Below, piece after piece: positions 1 to 8,351 of a stretch of DNA of 64,000 nucleotides; position 1 is the first letter of the stretch, and each line of letters begins with the position of its first letter. This DNA comes from Koleobacter methoxysyntrophicus (GTDB lineage Bacteria; Bacillota; Thermosediminibacteria; Koleobacterales; Koleobacteraceae): positions 1,533,001-1,597,000 of the forward strand of contig NZ_CP059066.1 of assembly GCF_017301615.1 (NCBI RefSeq). Direction: 5' to 3'. Under the pieces are notes generated by a model. It ran no database searches and was not told where the DNA came from. It saw only the letters and a list, made by a program, of their open reading frames with translations. A program made the position numbers and the translations under genes.

Positions 1-674
1 ATTGCCTCCATAGAATTTAACTCCCCGATAATATTGAATTCATTTAAATTAGAACCTTCAAGGCTTTTTTCTACAATTTCTCTTATTCCTGACCCTTTTT
101 CCCTTATAATCAAAGGGAGTTTTTTTAATTCCTCTATTGTTATTTCATCCTTCTTAAATAACTTGGGAGATACCACTGCGAAGATTTCATCGGGAGCCAG
201 TTTAATCAGTTTTATCTGCTGGTTTATAACTCTACCCTGAATAATCCCGATGTCTATAGAATGGTTGATTAGCCTGTTAATTACTTCTCTTGTATTGCGT
301 ATTTCAAGGTTTACCTTGATATCGGGGTATTTTTCCCTGAACAAAAAAATGCTGCAGGGAAGGGCATATTCCCCGACACTGCTGCATGACCCTATCATTA
401 CAGGGCTTCCATTTCCGGAAAGTTTCTTTAGGTCCCTTTGAATATTATTGTTTAAAGCAAGTATAGTTTTTGCATAATCAAAGACGATTTGACCGGCTTC
501 AGTGAGTTCTACTCCTTTATTGCTCCTTACCAGCAGTTTTGAATCCAGTTCTTTTTCAAGGGCCTGGATCTGCATGCTGAGAGCAGGTTGGGTTAAATGA
601 AGTTCTTTGGCAGCCTTTGAGATACTGTTGGTTAAGACCGTTAAATAAAAAGCCTTTAAATAATCAAGATTCAA
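1..674 (-). CDS. LysR-family transcriptional regulator (C-terminus off the left edge)
   Basis: The reverse strand reads MNLDYLKAFYLTV followed by a winged helix-turn-helix of LysR type (SKAAKELHLTQPALSMQIQALE at about residues 18-39) and then the start of a periplasmic-binding-like effector domain. The start is a TTG at 674, preceded by a very strong AGGGGGGG ribosome site; there is no competing ATG. About 224 residues are visible and the last 70 or so lie outside the window. It is divergent from the flavin/Fe-S oxidoreductase gene at 951, the usual arrangement of a LysR regulator and its target, so control of that gene is a reasonable inference. The effector is not readable from sequence. 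Confidence 0.9.
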   Translation of the reverse strand, partial: MNLDYLKAFYLTVLTNSISKAAKELHLTQPALSMQIQALEKELDSKLLVRSNKGVELTEAGQIVFDYAKTILALNNNIQRDLKKLSGNGSPVMIGSCSSVGEYALPCSIFLFREKYPDIKVNLEIRNTREVINRLINHSIDIGIIQGRVINQQIKLIKLAPDEIFAVVSPKLFKKDEITIEELKKLPLIIREKGSGIREIVEKSLEGSNLNEFNIIGELNSMEA

Positions 675-950
675 TTAAACCCCCCCTACTTCTTTTTGTA
701 AGACTTCGCCATCGTTAATTAAAATAGATGATTAAAATAGGATTTAAGTGCACGGTTGATTATAAATCTTGAGGGAATCCAAGTTGTAATCGGCCCAGCA
801 GTATAAGTTAAATAATATAAGGAATTTTTATATAACATAAAGAAGCGTTATTATTTTTTGTGAATAATTGAACTATAATTAAATTATAACACAGGCTTAC
901 AGAAAATAAAAGAAAGTGAATGTTATAACAATTACTAAAGGGGGTTAGAC
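675..950. promoter_or_regulatory. Divergent intergenic region (LysR gene / oxidoreductase operon)
   Basis: AT-rich 276-base spacer between two divergent genes. It must hold the promoters and LysR binding sites, but I see no -35/-10 pair or T-N11-A dyad good enough to name. An AAAGGGGG ribosome site ends it just before the ATG at 951. Confidence 0.4.
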
Positions 951-3503
951 ATGTTAGTTCAGGATCTTAAGAAGGATTTAAAAAAGGATTTAAATGAGAG
1001 AATGGAGGAGATAGCAAGGGATTGTATGGGGGATGCCCCATCATATTGTGTCGCTACATGCCCCCTCCATGTTGATGCCAGGGGCTATATTAAGCATATA
1101 GCTGAGGGCAATTATAAGGAATCTGTAAAATTAATCAGAGAAAAGCTTCCCTTTCCGGCCATTATGGGTAGAATATGTGCTCATCCATGTGAAGAAAAGT
1201 GCAAGAGAAATGAACTAAACCAGCCTATGGCCATAGCTGCTCTTAAGAGATTTGCAGCACAATATGACGAAGAAGCTGATTGGGACCTTACTAAGGAAGA
1301 TGCTACAGGTAAAAAAGTGGCTGTAATCGGTTTAGGCCCTGCCGGCGCACTGGCAGCTTATGACCTGGCTAAAAAAGGCCATGATGTTACAGTTTTTGAA
1401 GCCCTCCCGGTGATGGGAGGTATGTTGAGGGTGGGGATCCCTGCTTACCGCCTTCCCAGAGAAATCATCGATAGGGAGTTTTCTATTCTCGAAAAATTAG
1501 GGGTAAATGTCAGGCTGAATACGCGGGTAGGAACGGATATAACTTTTGAAGACCTTCAGAAGGAATTCGATGCAGTGCTTATTACTGTAGGTTCCCATAA
1601 AAGTGCAATGCTCAATATTCCGGGCAGTGACCTGGCCGGCATCCTTCCGGGAGTGGATTTCTTAAGGGATGCAAGCCTTGGAAACAAAGTAGAATTGGGC
1701 AAAAGGGTAGTGGTTATCGGTGGAGGCAATGTAGCAATAGATGTAGCCAGAACTGCATGGAGGTTGGGGGCTGATGAGGTTGAACTCGTCTGTCTTGAAA
1801 GGGACTATAATGAAATGCCTGCCCACAGCTGGGAGATAGAAGATGCCGAAAAGGAAGGTGTTAAGATAAACTGCGGCTGGGGACCAAAGGAATTTTTAGG
1901 GGACAACGGCAGGGTAAAAGGTGTATCCTTGAAAAAATGCACTGCTGTATTCAATTCAGAGGGGAAATTCAGCCCTGAGTATGATGAAAATACAACCAGA
2001 ACTATTGAAGCCGATAATGTAATTATAGCAATAGGTCAGATTACCGACAGTTCGTTTATACCTGAACAGCTGGGTATAGAGAGAATAAGGGGATCAAAAT
2101 TTGTTGTAAACCCAATGACCCTTGAAACCAATGTAAAAGGGGTATTTGCTGCAGGAGATGCTGCAGGTCCTCCCCTCCTGGCGGTAGAAGCTATGGCAGC
2201 GGGCAGAAAGGCAGCGATTTCCATAGACCGGTTCCTGAAAGGCCAGGATATGACAATTGATAGGGAATATGAGGGGGCATATGAAACCTGGCTGGAAACG
2301 GAAATACCTGAAAATACAGAAAGGCTTCCGAGGGTAGAAATGCCGACAATCCCTGTAGAAAAGAGAAAAGGGAATTTCAATGAAGTAGAGTTGGGTTTAA
2401 CAGAAGAACAGGCAAGAAGAGAAGCAGAACGCTGTCTCGAATGTGAGTGCAAACTGTGTGTTAAGGAATGTGAATTCCTGGCTGATGTGTGTGAGTATCC
2501 GAAGGAGCTTATGAAAAAACTTCTGGAAGACCCGTATACGGACATAAAACTTCCATACTACTGCAATCTGTGTAAGACATGTACCGTACACTGCCCCAAG
2601 GATTTTGAGATTAGCGAAATAATGCTGGATTTGAGAAGGAAGTATGTAAGGGAAGGCAAGGCACCCCTGCCTGAACACAAACCTGTATACAAATTTCACC
2701 AGAGATTTGGAGTATCCAGTTTGTTTACCCTGACCTATCCCGACAGAAAAGCAGGGTTTACAAAAAGGGTATTTTTCCCTGGGTGCAGCTTTCCGTCATA
2801 TTCTCCGGAGCTGGTTACAAAAACCCTCGCGTACCTGCAGGAGAAGCTGCCGGGAACGGGTTTTGTCCTGAGGTGCTGCGGAGCACCTACCTATGCCCTC
2901 GGACAGGAAAAAAGGTTCCGGGAGATATTTGACAGCCTCCTTGCAGAGATACAAAAACTGGGTGCAGAAGAAATCATCTGTGCGTGTCCCGATTGTACCC
3001 ATAACATAGAACACCATGCACCCTCATGGCTCAAGGTCAGCTCCCTGTATGTGGTCCTTGACGAGATAGGGATACCCCAGGAGGCTAAGGATAGGGGACG
3101 GGGCAGGGTATTTTCCATCCATGACTCGTGTTCCAGCAGGGATTATTCTGATATTCAGGAAAGCGTAAGAAACCTTATTACCGAGATGGGTTACAAAATC
3201 CAAGAGATGAAGAACATCAAAGGTAAGACTCGCTGCTGTGGTTTCGGCGGTATGGTAGTACCCATTAACCCTGAACTCTCCCTGAGGAATATGAAAAGAA
3301 GGGTATCAGAGACTGATAAGGACATCATCACCTACTGTGCTGCCTGTAGGGAATCCATGATCATGGGCGGAGGACAGGCACTGCATATTCTGGATCTGAT
3401 TTTCAATGATAAATGGCAGGAGATCGGCATACCTGGGAACACAGGTACCTTAAAGAGCTGGTTAAACAGATGGCGTACAAAATCAATGGTTAGAAAATTA
3501 TAA
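951..3503 (+). CDS. FAD/NAD(P)-dependent Fe-S oxidoreductase: GltD-like core fused to HdrB-type CCG domains
   Basis: An 850-residue flavoprotein, predicted cytoplasmic. Residues about 15-110 carry the cysteine-rich Fe-S domain of GltD/dihydropyrimidine dehydrogenase N-termini. Next is an FAD Rossmann motif (VIGLGPAGALAAYDLA, ~125) and an NAD(P) Rossmann motif (VVVIGGGNVAIDVARTA, ~255), then the FAD-contacting GVFAAGDAAG (~400). Two CxxC-type ferredoxin clusters follow (CLECECKLC and CNLCKTCTVHC, ~495-550). The C-terminal 250 residues hold two complete CCG modules (C...CCG...CPDC and C...CCGFGG...CAAC), the motif that binds non-cubane clusters in heterodisulfide reductase subunit B. The family is known for NAD(P)H-linked transfer to disulfides or electron carriers; the actual substrate is unknown. 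The rhodanese gene begins 16 bases later, which suggests persulfide or sulfur chemistry. Confidence 0.85.
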   Translation: MLVQDLKKDLKKDLNERMEEIARDCMGDAPSYCVATCPLHVDARGYIKHIAEGNYKESVKLIREKLPFPAIMGRICAHPCEEKCKRNELNQPMAIAALKRFAAQYDEEADWDLTKEDATGKKVAVIGLGPAGALAAYDLAKKGHDVTVFEALPVMGGMLRVGIPAYRLPREIIDREFSILEKLGVNVRLNTRVGTDITFEDLQKEFDAVLITVGSHKSAMLNIPGSDLAGILPGVDFLRDASLGNKVELGKRVVVIGGGNVAIDVARTAWRLGADEVELVCLERDYNEMPAHSWEIEDAEKEGVKINCGWGPKEFLGDNGRVKGVSLKKCTAVFNSEGKFSPEYDENTTRTIEADNVIIAIGQITDSSFIPEQLGIERIRGSKFVVNPMTLETNVKGVFAAGDAAGPPLLAVEAMAAGRKAAISIDRFLKGQDMTIDREYEGAYETWLETEIPENTERLPRVEMPTIPVEKRKGNFNEVELGLTEEQARREAERCLECECKLCVKECEFLADVCEYPKELMKKLLEDPYTDIKLPYYCNLCKTCTVHCPKDFEISEIMLDLRRKYVREGKAPLPEHKPVYKFHQRFGVSSLFTLTYPDRKAGFTKRVFFPGCSFPSYSPELVTKTLAYLQEKLPGTGFVLRCCGAPTYALGQEKRFREIFDSLLAEIQKLGAEEIICACPDCTHNIEHHAPSWLKVSSLYVVLDEIGIPQEAKDRGRGRVFSIHDSCSSRDYSDIQESVRNLITEMGYKIQEMKNIKGKTRCCGFGGMVVPINPELSLRNMKRRVSETDKDIITYCAACRESMIMGGGQALHILDLIFNDKWQEIGIPGNTGTLKSWLNRWRTKSMVRKL

Positions 3504-3519
3504 AAGGGGGAACAAAAAA

Positions 3520-4470
3520 ATGAAAAAAAGTTTTGCCGTAGTGGTATCTCTTTTAATTATCGTTTCGATGATCCTTACTATTACTGGTTGCGGCAAAAAG
3601 GTTGAGGCACCGGAAGATACATCAATTGCCAAAAAGGGTTATAAAAATCCCCAGTATCTCATCGGGGCTGATAAGTTAAAAGAACTGATTGACAGCGGTA
3701 AGGAAAACCTTGTAATTGTGGATACCAGACCTAAAGCCAAGTATATTTTAGGCCATATCCCCGGTGCGGTAAATACGTGGAGAGAAGATTACAGTGACCC
3801 GAACCATGAAATACCAGGTATGATAGCACCAAAAGAACAGATGGAAAAGCTGTTAGGCAGTTTAGGTATCAGCAATGACACCCATGTAGTAATATATGAC
3901 GATAATGGAGACTTGGATGCTGCCAGGTTCTGGTGGGTACTTTATGTATATGGCCATGAAAAAATGCAGCTGCTGGACGGCGGCCTGGATGTGTGGAAGG
4001 CTAAAGGTTTTGAGACGGAAATGAGTGCACCGGAGATAAAACCAGCTGAATACAAAATAACAAAAGTCAATGAACAGTACATTGCATCTACACAGGAAGT
4101 AAAGGATGCCATTAATAAAGAAGGTTACGTTATTCTTGATACTAGATCTAAAGAAGAATATACAGGAGAAAAACTCCTGAAAGGTGCCCACAGAAAAGGC
4201 AGAATACCGGCTGCCGTTTGGATTGAATGGACCCAGGCCCTAAATGAAGATAAGACCTTCAAAACAGCTGAAGAACTAAAGGAGCTGTATGAAAGCAAAG
4301 GGATAACCCCTGATTTGAAAACTATTTATCCTTATTGCCAAAGTGCTGTAAGAGCAGCACATACCTTCTTTGTATTAAAACTTTTAGGGTATGAAAATGT
4401 TAAAAACTACGATGCATCATGGCTCGGATGGAGCAAGGATGAAAGCCTGCCGATAGAAACAGGGGAATAA
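3520..4470 (+). CDS. Rhodanese-family sulfurtransferase, lipoprotein
   Basis: A 316-residue protein with a lipoprotein signal peptide (MKKSFAVVVSLLIIV..., lipobox ITGC at ~24), so it acts outside the membrane. It has the two-domain layout of thiosulfate sulfurtransferases. Domain 1 (~45-150) starts with VDTRPKAKYILGHIPGAVN but has D in place of the catalytic Cys (YDDNGDLDAAR), as is usual for the inactive half. Domain 2 (~185-312) carries the active-site loop YCQSAVRAAH, so catalytic Cys is present. It moves sulfane sulfur between donors and thiol acceptors. It shares an operon with the preceding Fe-S oxidoreductase and a terminator follows directly. Confidence 0.9.
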   Translation: MKKSFAVVVSLLIIVSMILTITGCGKKVEAPEDTSIAKKGYKNPQYLIGADKLKELIDSGKENLVIVDTRPKAKYILGHIPGAVNTWREDYSDPNHEIPGMIAPKEQMEKLLGSLGISNDTHVVIYDDNGDLDAARFWWVLYVYGHEKMQLLDGGLDVWKAKGFETEMSAPEIKPAEYKITKVNEQYIASTQEVKDAINKEGYVILDTRSKEEYTGEKLLKGAHRKGRIPAAVWIEWTQALNEDKTFKTAEELKELYESKGITPDLKTIYPYCQSAVRAAHTFFVLKLLGYENVKNYDASWLGWSKDESLPIETGE

Positions 4471-4473
4471 TCG

Positions 4474-4506
4474 AAAAGGGAAAGGTTCCGTTCCTTTCCC
4501 TTTTTT
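4474..4506 (+). terminator. Rho-independent terminator after the rhodanese gene
   Basis: A 12-base stem (AAAAGGGAAAGG / CCTTTCCCTTTT) with a short TTCCGTT loop runs into six T residues right after the rhodanese stop. Confidence 0.85.
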
Positions 4507-4547
4507 AAAAGGTGCTGAAAATACTTATTTTTGGAGGTAAGCAGGTT

Positions 4548-5273
4548 ATGTCGATTAAAAAAGAAGTTATTCTGAATAAGGATAATTCAAACGTTTCTGC
4601 AAAAAAGAAGAATAAGACTAAGATGTTAGTAATAATAGGTGTCCTTGCAGCTGCTATAATCGCCCTCAGGTATTTTGGGGTTACCGATTACCTGAGTATG
4701 GAGAATATAAATAAATTAAATCAGTGGATTAAGGGTTTAGGTATTATTGGGCCCATTGTATATATAGCCATATTTATTATTTCCACGGTATTTTTTCTAC
4801 CCGGCCTGCCTATAACCCTTGTAGGCGGTTTCGTATTCGGCCCCATATTTGGTACCATTTATGTTTCAATAGGTTCAACTATAGGTGCCTCTCTTGCATT
4901 TCTGGTTGCCCGCTATGCCGCCAGGTCAATGGTTGAAGAATGGGTGGCGGGGAATCCCCAGTTTAAAAAGATCGATGAAGGGGTAGAAAAACACGGGTGG
5001 AGGATGTTGATGATAACCAGACTGGTTCCCATATTCCCCTTCAATCTGCAGAATTATGCATATGGTCTGACAAAGATTAAATTCGGCACATACGTTCTGG
5101 TATCGTGGTTGTGTATGCTCCCGGGAACTGTAGCCTATGTATTTGCCGGCGGTTCCATTATCGGGGGTCAAGGGGACTTAAAGAAAACCTTCGTTTATTT
5201 AGGGATTGCTGCGATATTCTTTGTAATTATGTCGTTGATTCCCGGATGGATTAAAAAACGCCATGATATATAG
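4548..5273 (+). CDS. TVP38/TMEM64 (SNARE-associated, DedA-like) membrane protein
   Basis: A polytopic inner-membrane protein of 241 residues with about six hydrophobic segments. The family signature is visible around residues 85-135 (GGFVFGPIFGTIYVS, then GSTIGASLAFLVARY) with NLQNYAYGLT further on. The reading frame opens upstream at a GTG (4512), but GGAGGT at 4533-4538 sits nine bases before the ATG at 4548, so the shorter start is chosen. Relatives are proposed to act in lipid scrambling or transport; the substrate is not established. It lies just behind the rhodanese terminator, so it may depend on read-through or its own promoter. Confidence 0.88.
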   Translation: MSIKKEVILNKDNSNVSAKKKNKTKMLVIIGVLAAAIIALRYFGVTDYLSMENINKLNQWIKGLGIIGPIVYIAIFIISTVFFLPGLPITLVGGFVFGPIFGTIYVSIGSTIGASLAFLVARYAARSMVEEWVAGNPQFKKIDEGVEKHGWRMLMITRLVPIFPFNLQNYAYGLTKIKFGTYVLVSWLCMLPGTVAYVFAGGSIIGGQGDLKKTFVYLGIAAIFFVIMSLIPGWIKKRHDI

Positions 5274-5286
5274 TCTGTTTATGTTA

Positions 5287-5318
5287 AAAAGCTGTCTTAT
5301 CGTGACAGCTTTTATTTT
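5287..5318 (+). terminator. Terminator after the TVP38-like gene
   Basis: Stem AAAAGCTGTC / GACAGCTTTT with loop TTATCGT, followed by TATTTTT. Confidence 0.8.
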
Positions 5319-5400
5319 TGAAAATGATTATTACCTTAACTCAAGTAAACTCATGTTCATTTTTAAAAATCATTCCCGTTATATTCGGAAATCGTTCCTG

Positions 5401-5757
5401 TTATAGTCGGGCCTTAATTTCAGCTAACTGATTTTCTAAATAAGCAATTTTTTCCTTAAGCTGAACCATTTCATTTCCGGAGATTTCCTCTGGATGTTCG
5501 ATTTTGTCTGAAAGCTGAATCCTTTTTTTAAAACCTCCCTTCTGTTCCCTCATTTCTCTTAACATTTTGCCGAGTCCTTTCCAGGCCCTATTAAGGGTTT
5601 CTACTGTATCCTCCATTACATTTATAACACCTTTTGTGCCGGCAAACCGAATACCTCTTTTTGCAGAGAGCCTCACCAGATATATTAAACCAATAGCGCC
5701 GAGGCTTAACAGTATCTTTGATGAATTAAAGGGTCTGAAAGTATGTCTCTTTAGCAT
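5401..5757 (-). CDS. Small membrane-anchored protein with C-terminal coiled coil, unknown function
   Basis: A 118-residue protein that I do not recognise. Residues 14-30 form one hydrophobic segment (KILLSLGAIGLIYLVRL); the rest is basic and charged, and the last 25 residues are a heptad-like coiled coil (VQLKEKIAYLENQLAEIKARL). A longer frame exists, but AAGGAGG ten bases before the ATG at 5757 fixes the start. It begins 67 bases after the histidine kinase gene on the same strand, so the two are probably co-transcribed; it could be a membrane partner of that signalling system, which is only inference. Confidence 0.65.
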   Translation of the reverse strand: MLKRHTFRPFNSSKILLSLGAIGLIYLVRLSAKRGIRFAGTKGVINVMEDTVETLNRAWKGLGKMLREMREQKGGFKKRIQLSDKIEHPEEISGNEMVQLKEKIAYLENQLAEIKARL

Positions 5758-5824
5758 AATGTCCCAACCTCCTTTAGTAATATTTTGCGTAATTGTGACA
5801 GTAATATACATGCGCGAAATTATA

Positions 5825-6904
5825 TTAATCCGCAACAGGTAGGGTAATAATAAAAGATGCCCCTTTAAAAGGTTTACTTTTTACACTGATAGCACCGTTG
5901 TGGTTTTTTATGATCCTGTAGGATATACTCAGGCCCAGACCTGTACCATTCTCTTTGGTGGTAAAGAAAGGGGTAAATAGATTGTCCATATGTATATTAG
6001 GAATTCCCTGACCCGTATCTGTTATCTTAATTACAATATGATTTTTGTCTCTAGACATATGGGTGATATAGCGGATCTGTTTTATAGGGGCGTTGGAAAG
6101 AGCATCAACGGCATTTTGAGATATATGCCACAGTGCCTGTTTGATTTTTTCCGGGTCAACCATGATATACGGGAGGTCTTCAGATAATTTTACGATTGGA
6201 CGAATACCCTCAACATAAAAGAGATTCTGTAGATTGTTGATAATTTCGTTGATAAGCGTATTTACATTACATTTTGTTTTTTGGTAGGGTTCGGGTTCTG
6301 CAAAGGACAAAAAGTTTTCTATTATCATATTTGTTTTATTGGTTTCATGCACCATAATATCAAGATATTCTTTGATGTTCATATCCTGATTTTTGATGTT
6401 CATATCCTGATTGAAATATTCCTTTATATATTGGGAAAAACCTTTTATTGCAGTAAGGGGGTTGCGTAGTTCATGAGCTATACCTGCGGCCATCTGGCCC
6501 ATAGCTGCAAACTTCTTCCTTTCAGCTAGATTCCGTTCTGCAATAACGAGATCTGTAATATCATTAAATACAATTACATAGCCCTTCTTTTTATCTTTAA
6601 TATTGGATAAAAAATTAGTATTTACTGTAAAGATTTTTTCCTGGTTTTTAATACTTAAAACAACCTTTCTATTTACCTGTTTAACACCCGTTTCTTTAAT
6701 TTTTTTTAAAATAACCGATAGTTCACGGCTCTTGATGATTCTATTAAAGGGTTCACCTATAACTTTACAATTATAAAGTTTAAACATATCCCGGGCTGCC
6801 CTGTTAAGTGATATAATTCTCATTCTATCGTTTATAATTATAATACCGGAGTGAATCAGGTCCAGGACTGTTTCATAACTTTTTAACAATACTTTATAGT
6901 TCAT
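5825..6904 (-). CDS. PAS-domain sensor histidine kinase
   Basis: A 359-residue soluble kinase with no membrane segment. It has an N-terminal PAS domain (~5-120, with GIIIINDRMRIISLNRAARDMF), a HisKA dimerisation domain with the phospho-acceptor His in the H-box (GIAHELRNPLTAIKGF, ~140-156), and a HATPase_c domain with N (HISQNAVDAL), G1 (DTGQGIP) and G2 (GTGLGLSIS) boxes. It resembles NtrB or sporulation-type kinases. No response regulator is adjacent, so the partner is elsewhere. An AGGAGG site precedes the ATG at 6904. A perfect in-frame 21-base duplication lies between the two HisKA helices (see the repeat entry). Confidence 0.92.
   Translation of the reverse strand: MNYKVLLKSYETVLDLIHSGIIIINDRMRIISLNRAARDMFKLYNCKVIGEPFNRIIKSRELSVILKKIKETGVKQVNRKVVLSIKNQEKIFTVNTNFLSNIKDKKKGYVIVFNDITDLVIAERNLAERKKFAAMGQMAAGIAHELRNPLTAIKGFSQYIKEYFNQDMNIKNQDMNIKEYLDIMVHETNKTNMIIENFLSFAEPEPYQKTKCNVNTLINEIINNLQNLFYVEGIRPIVKLSEDLPYIMVDPEKIKQALWHISQNAVDALSNAPIKQIRYITHMSRDKNHIVIKITDTGQGIPNIHMDNLFTPFFTTKENGTGLGLSISYRIIKNHNGAISVKSKPFKGASFIITLPVAD
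6371..6412 (-). repeat. Perfect 21-bp tandem duplication inside the histidine kinase
   Basis: Positions 6371-6391 are repeated exactly at 6392-6412. In the protein this doubles the heptad NQDMNIK between HisKA helix 1 and helix 2, keeping the reading frame. Confidence 0.95.
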
Positions 6905-7050
6905 TTGCAGGAACCTCCTAATAATTTTGAAATCGAAATATTATTGCAAAAAATGACCCAAATATAATTATACAAAAACTGTTGTAGAAGTTTGTCAAAG
7001 TCGGTCAACAACAAAAAAAATATATCACCTATTAACTGTTTTAAAGAACT

Positions 7051-7085
7051 AAAAGACCTTCCTGTTTCATACAGAAAGGTCTTTT
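7051..7085 (-). terminator. Hairpin terminator downstream of the ZIP transporter
   Basis: Stem AAAAGACCTT / AAGGTCTTTT with an inner CTGT/ACAG pair, lying past the end of the minus-strand ZIP gene. The T run is short (TTTT). The rest of 6905-7188 is AT-rich and shows nothing else I can name beyond the kinase ribosome site. Confidence 0.6.
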
Positions 7086-7188
7086 CAGTACATCGGGTAT
7101 ATACTCAGTTTAGGGTAGAAGCCTGTTATCTGAGGTGATACCGGCAGTTGGCAAAAAACCAAAATTATGGCTTAAGATGGAATATTTT

Positions 7189-7926
7189 TTATTGCAACAA
7201 TACCGATATAAGCAAGCCGACAATAATCCCCATTACACCGCTAAAGGTAGCCGTATGTCCCCTGCCTATACTGTGAGATTGGGGTATCAGTTCATCGAAT
7301 GAGATATACAGCATAGCTCCTGCTGCAAACCCAAGAGCAATGGAAAGAAATTGTTCGGAAATAGTTCCGACTTCTGCACCTATATATGCCCCGATACCCA
7401 TGGGCAGCCCGGCCAGCAGGCATGCCAGGATTATTTTCAGGGGCCTGACCCCTCCTATATACATAGGTGCAGCCATAGCAATGCCTTCAGGGGCATTCTG
7501 CAGAGCTATAACGATAGCCAGACTCAAACCCAGTTCTGTTGAATGGGCATATCCTGCGCCTATTGCCAGGCCTTCGGGGAGGTTGTGCATGGCAATGCCT
7601 ATGCCGAGAAGGATTCCCGTGCGCACATATCTACGGTTATCGTTATCAGAAATGAAGTGGGCATGGGGAGTAATGTAATCAAGAAGGGCTATAATTATCG
7701 AACCGAGAATTATGCCCGTAAGACCGTATAAAATGCCCCCTACTGCCAGGGATTCAGGTATAAGGTCAAAACAGACTATACTTATCATTATACCTCCTGA
7801 AAATCCGAGAACAGTGCTGATTGTTGTATAAGTGGGTTTACATAAAAAAATCGCTATCAGGGCACCCAATCCCGTACCTATAACCCCTGCCAGAAGGCCT
7901 ATCAAAGTTGTATTTAAGATATTCAT
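7189..7926 (-). CDS. ZIP-family divalent metal (zinc/iron) transporter
   Basis: A 245-residue polytopic membrane protein with about eight hydrophobic helices. The two ZIP metal-path signatures are clear: HNLPEGLAIGAGYAHS in TM4 and QNAPEGIAMAAPMYIGG in TM5 (the family has H/N-x-x-P-E-G in both). A small acidic/His loop (YITPHAHFISDND) sits between TM3 and TM4. The family imports Zn2+, Fe2+ or Mn2+ down gradients, although some prokaryotic members export. It is a single-gene unit. The Fur/znu locus 8 kb away suggests zinc, but no Zur-like box was found in front of this gene. Confidence 0.9.
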   Translation of the reverse strand: MNILNTTLIGLLAGVIGTGLGALIAIFLCKPTYTTISTVLGFSGGIMISIVCFDLIPESLAVGGILYGLTGIILGSIIIALLDYITPHAHFISDNDNRRYVRTGILLGIGIAMHNLPEGLAIGAGYAHSTELGLSLAIVIALQNAPEGIAMAAPMYIGGVRPLKIILACLLAGLPMGIGAYIGAEVGTISEQFLSIALGFAAGAMLYISFDELIPQSHSIGRGHTATFSGVMGIIVGLLISVLLQ

Positions 7927-8068
7927 ATTTTCTGTCCGTCCTCTTTTAAGAATTCTACATCCATTTTATAGTAAAAAAAAACCATTTTCAAGTGAAATTT
8001 AAGACTCACTAAAGCTTAGAAGATGCCAGATGCTTTTATGCTATCCTGCATCATTGTAAAAATAATGC

Positions 8069-8097
8069 TTGCTTTTCATATAAAATTATGTTATTGT
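8069..8097 (+). promoter_or_regulatory. Probable promoter of the riboflavin operon
   Basis: TTGCTT and TATTGT separated by 17 bases, about 30 bases before the FMN aptamer. The -10 match is only fair. Confidence 0.45.
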
Positions 8098-8124
8098 AAA
8101 CTTGTCAATTGAATATGATTTATA

Positions 8125-8242
8125 ACCTTCAGGGCAGGGTGAAATTCCCGACCGGCGGTAACGTGAAAACGAAGCCCGCGAGCCGTATAGGCTGATCTGG
8201 TGTAATTCCAGAGCCGACAGTAAAGTCTGGATGGGAGAAGGT
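8125..8242 (+). promoter_or_regulatory. FMN riboswitch (RFN element)
   Basis: The conserved RFN core is easily read: ACCTTC closing with GAAGGT (P1), GGGCAGGGTGAAATTCCCGA, CCGGCGGT, GCCCGCGAGCC, CTGGTGTAATTCCAG, CCGACAGT and TCTGGATGGGAGAAGG. FMN binding should favour the terminator at 8287-8320 and shut off ribD-ribE-ribBA-ribH. Confidence 0.97.
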
Positions 8243-8286
8243 GATTGTACCTATGCTGTATAGGAAAATAATTGCAACTGAATTTA

Positions 8287-8320
8287 ATGCCCTGGGAATT
8301 ACCCCGGGGTATTTTATTTA
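8287..8320 (+). terminator. Riboswitch-controlled terminator before ribD
   Basis: A ten-pair stem with two wobbles (ATGCCCTGGG with CCCGGGGTAT) is followed by TTTTATTT. It is the expression platform of the FMN switch. Confidence 0.8.
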
Positions 8321-8351
8321 AAAGGGAGGAAAACTAAACTGAGGTGAGGAT

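Noticed and set aside
2036-3118. Minus-strand open frames inside the oxidoreductase gene
   Set aside because: They are shadows of the 951-3503 gene, Ser/His-rich without domains or ribosome sites.
6371-6412. Start of a CRISPR-like or minisatellite array
   Set aside because: Only two adjoining 21-bp units without spacers, inside a coding sequence and in frame.
7351-7731. Plus-strand frames opposite the ZIP gene
   Set aside because: No ribosome sites or recognisable domains; the minus-strand ZIP gene fully explains the region.
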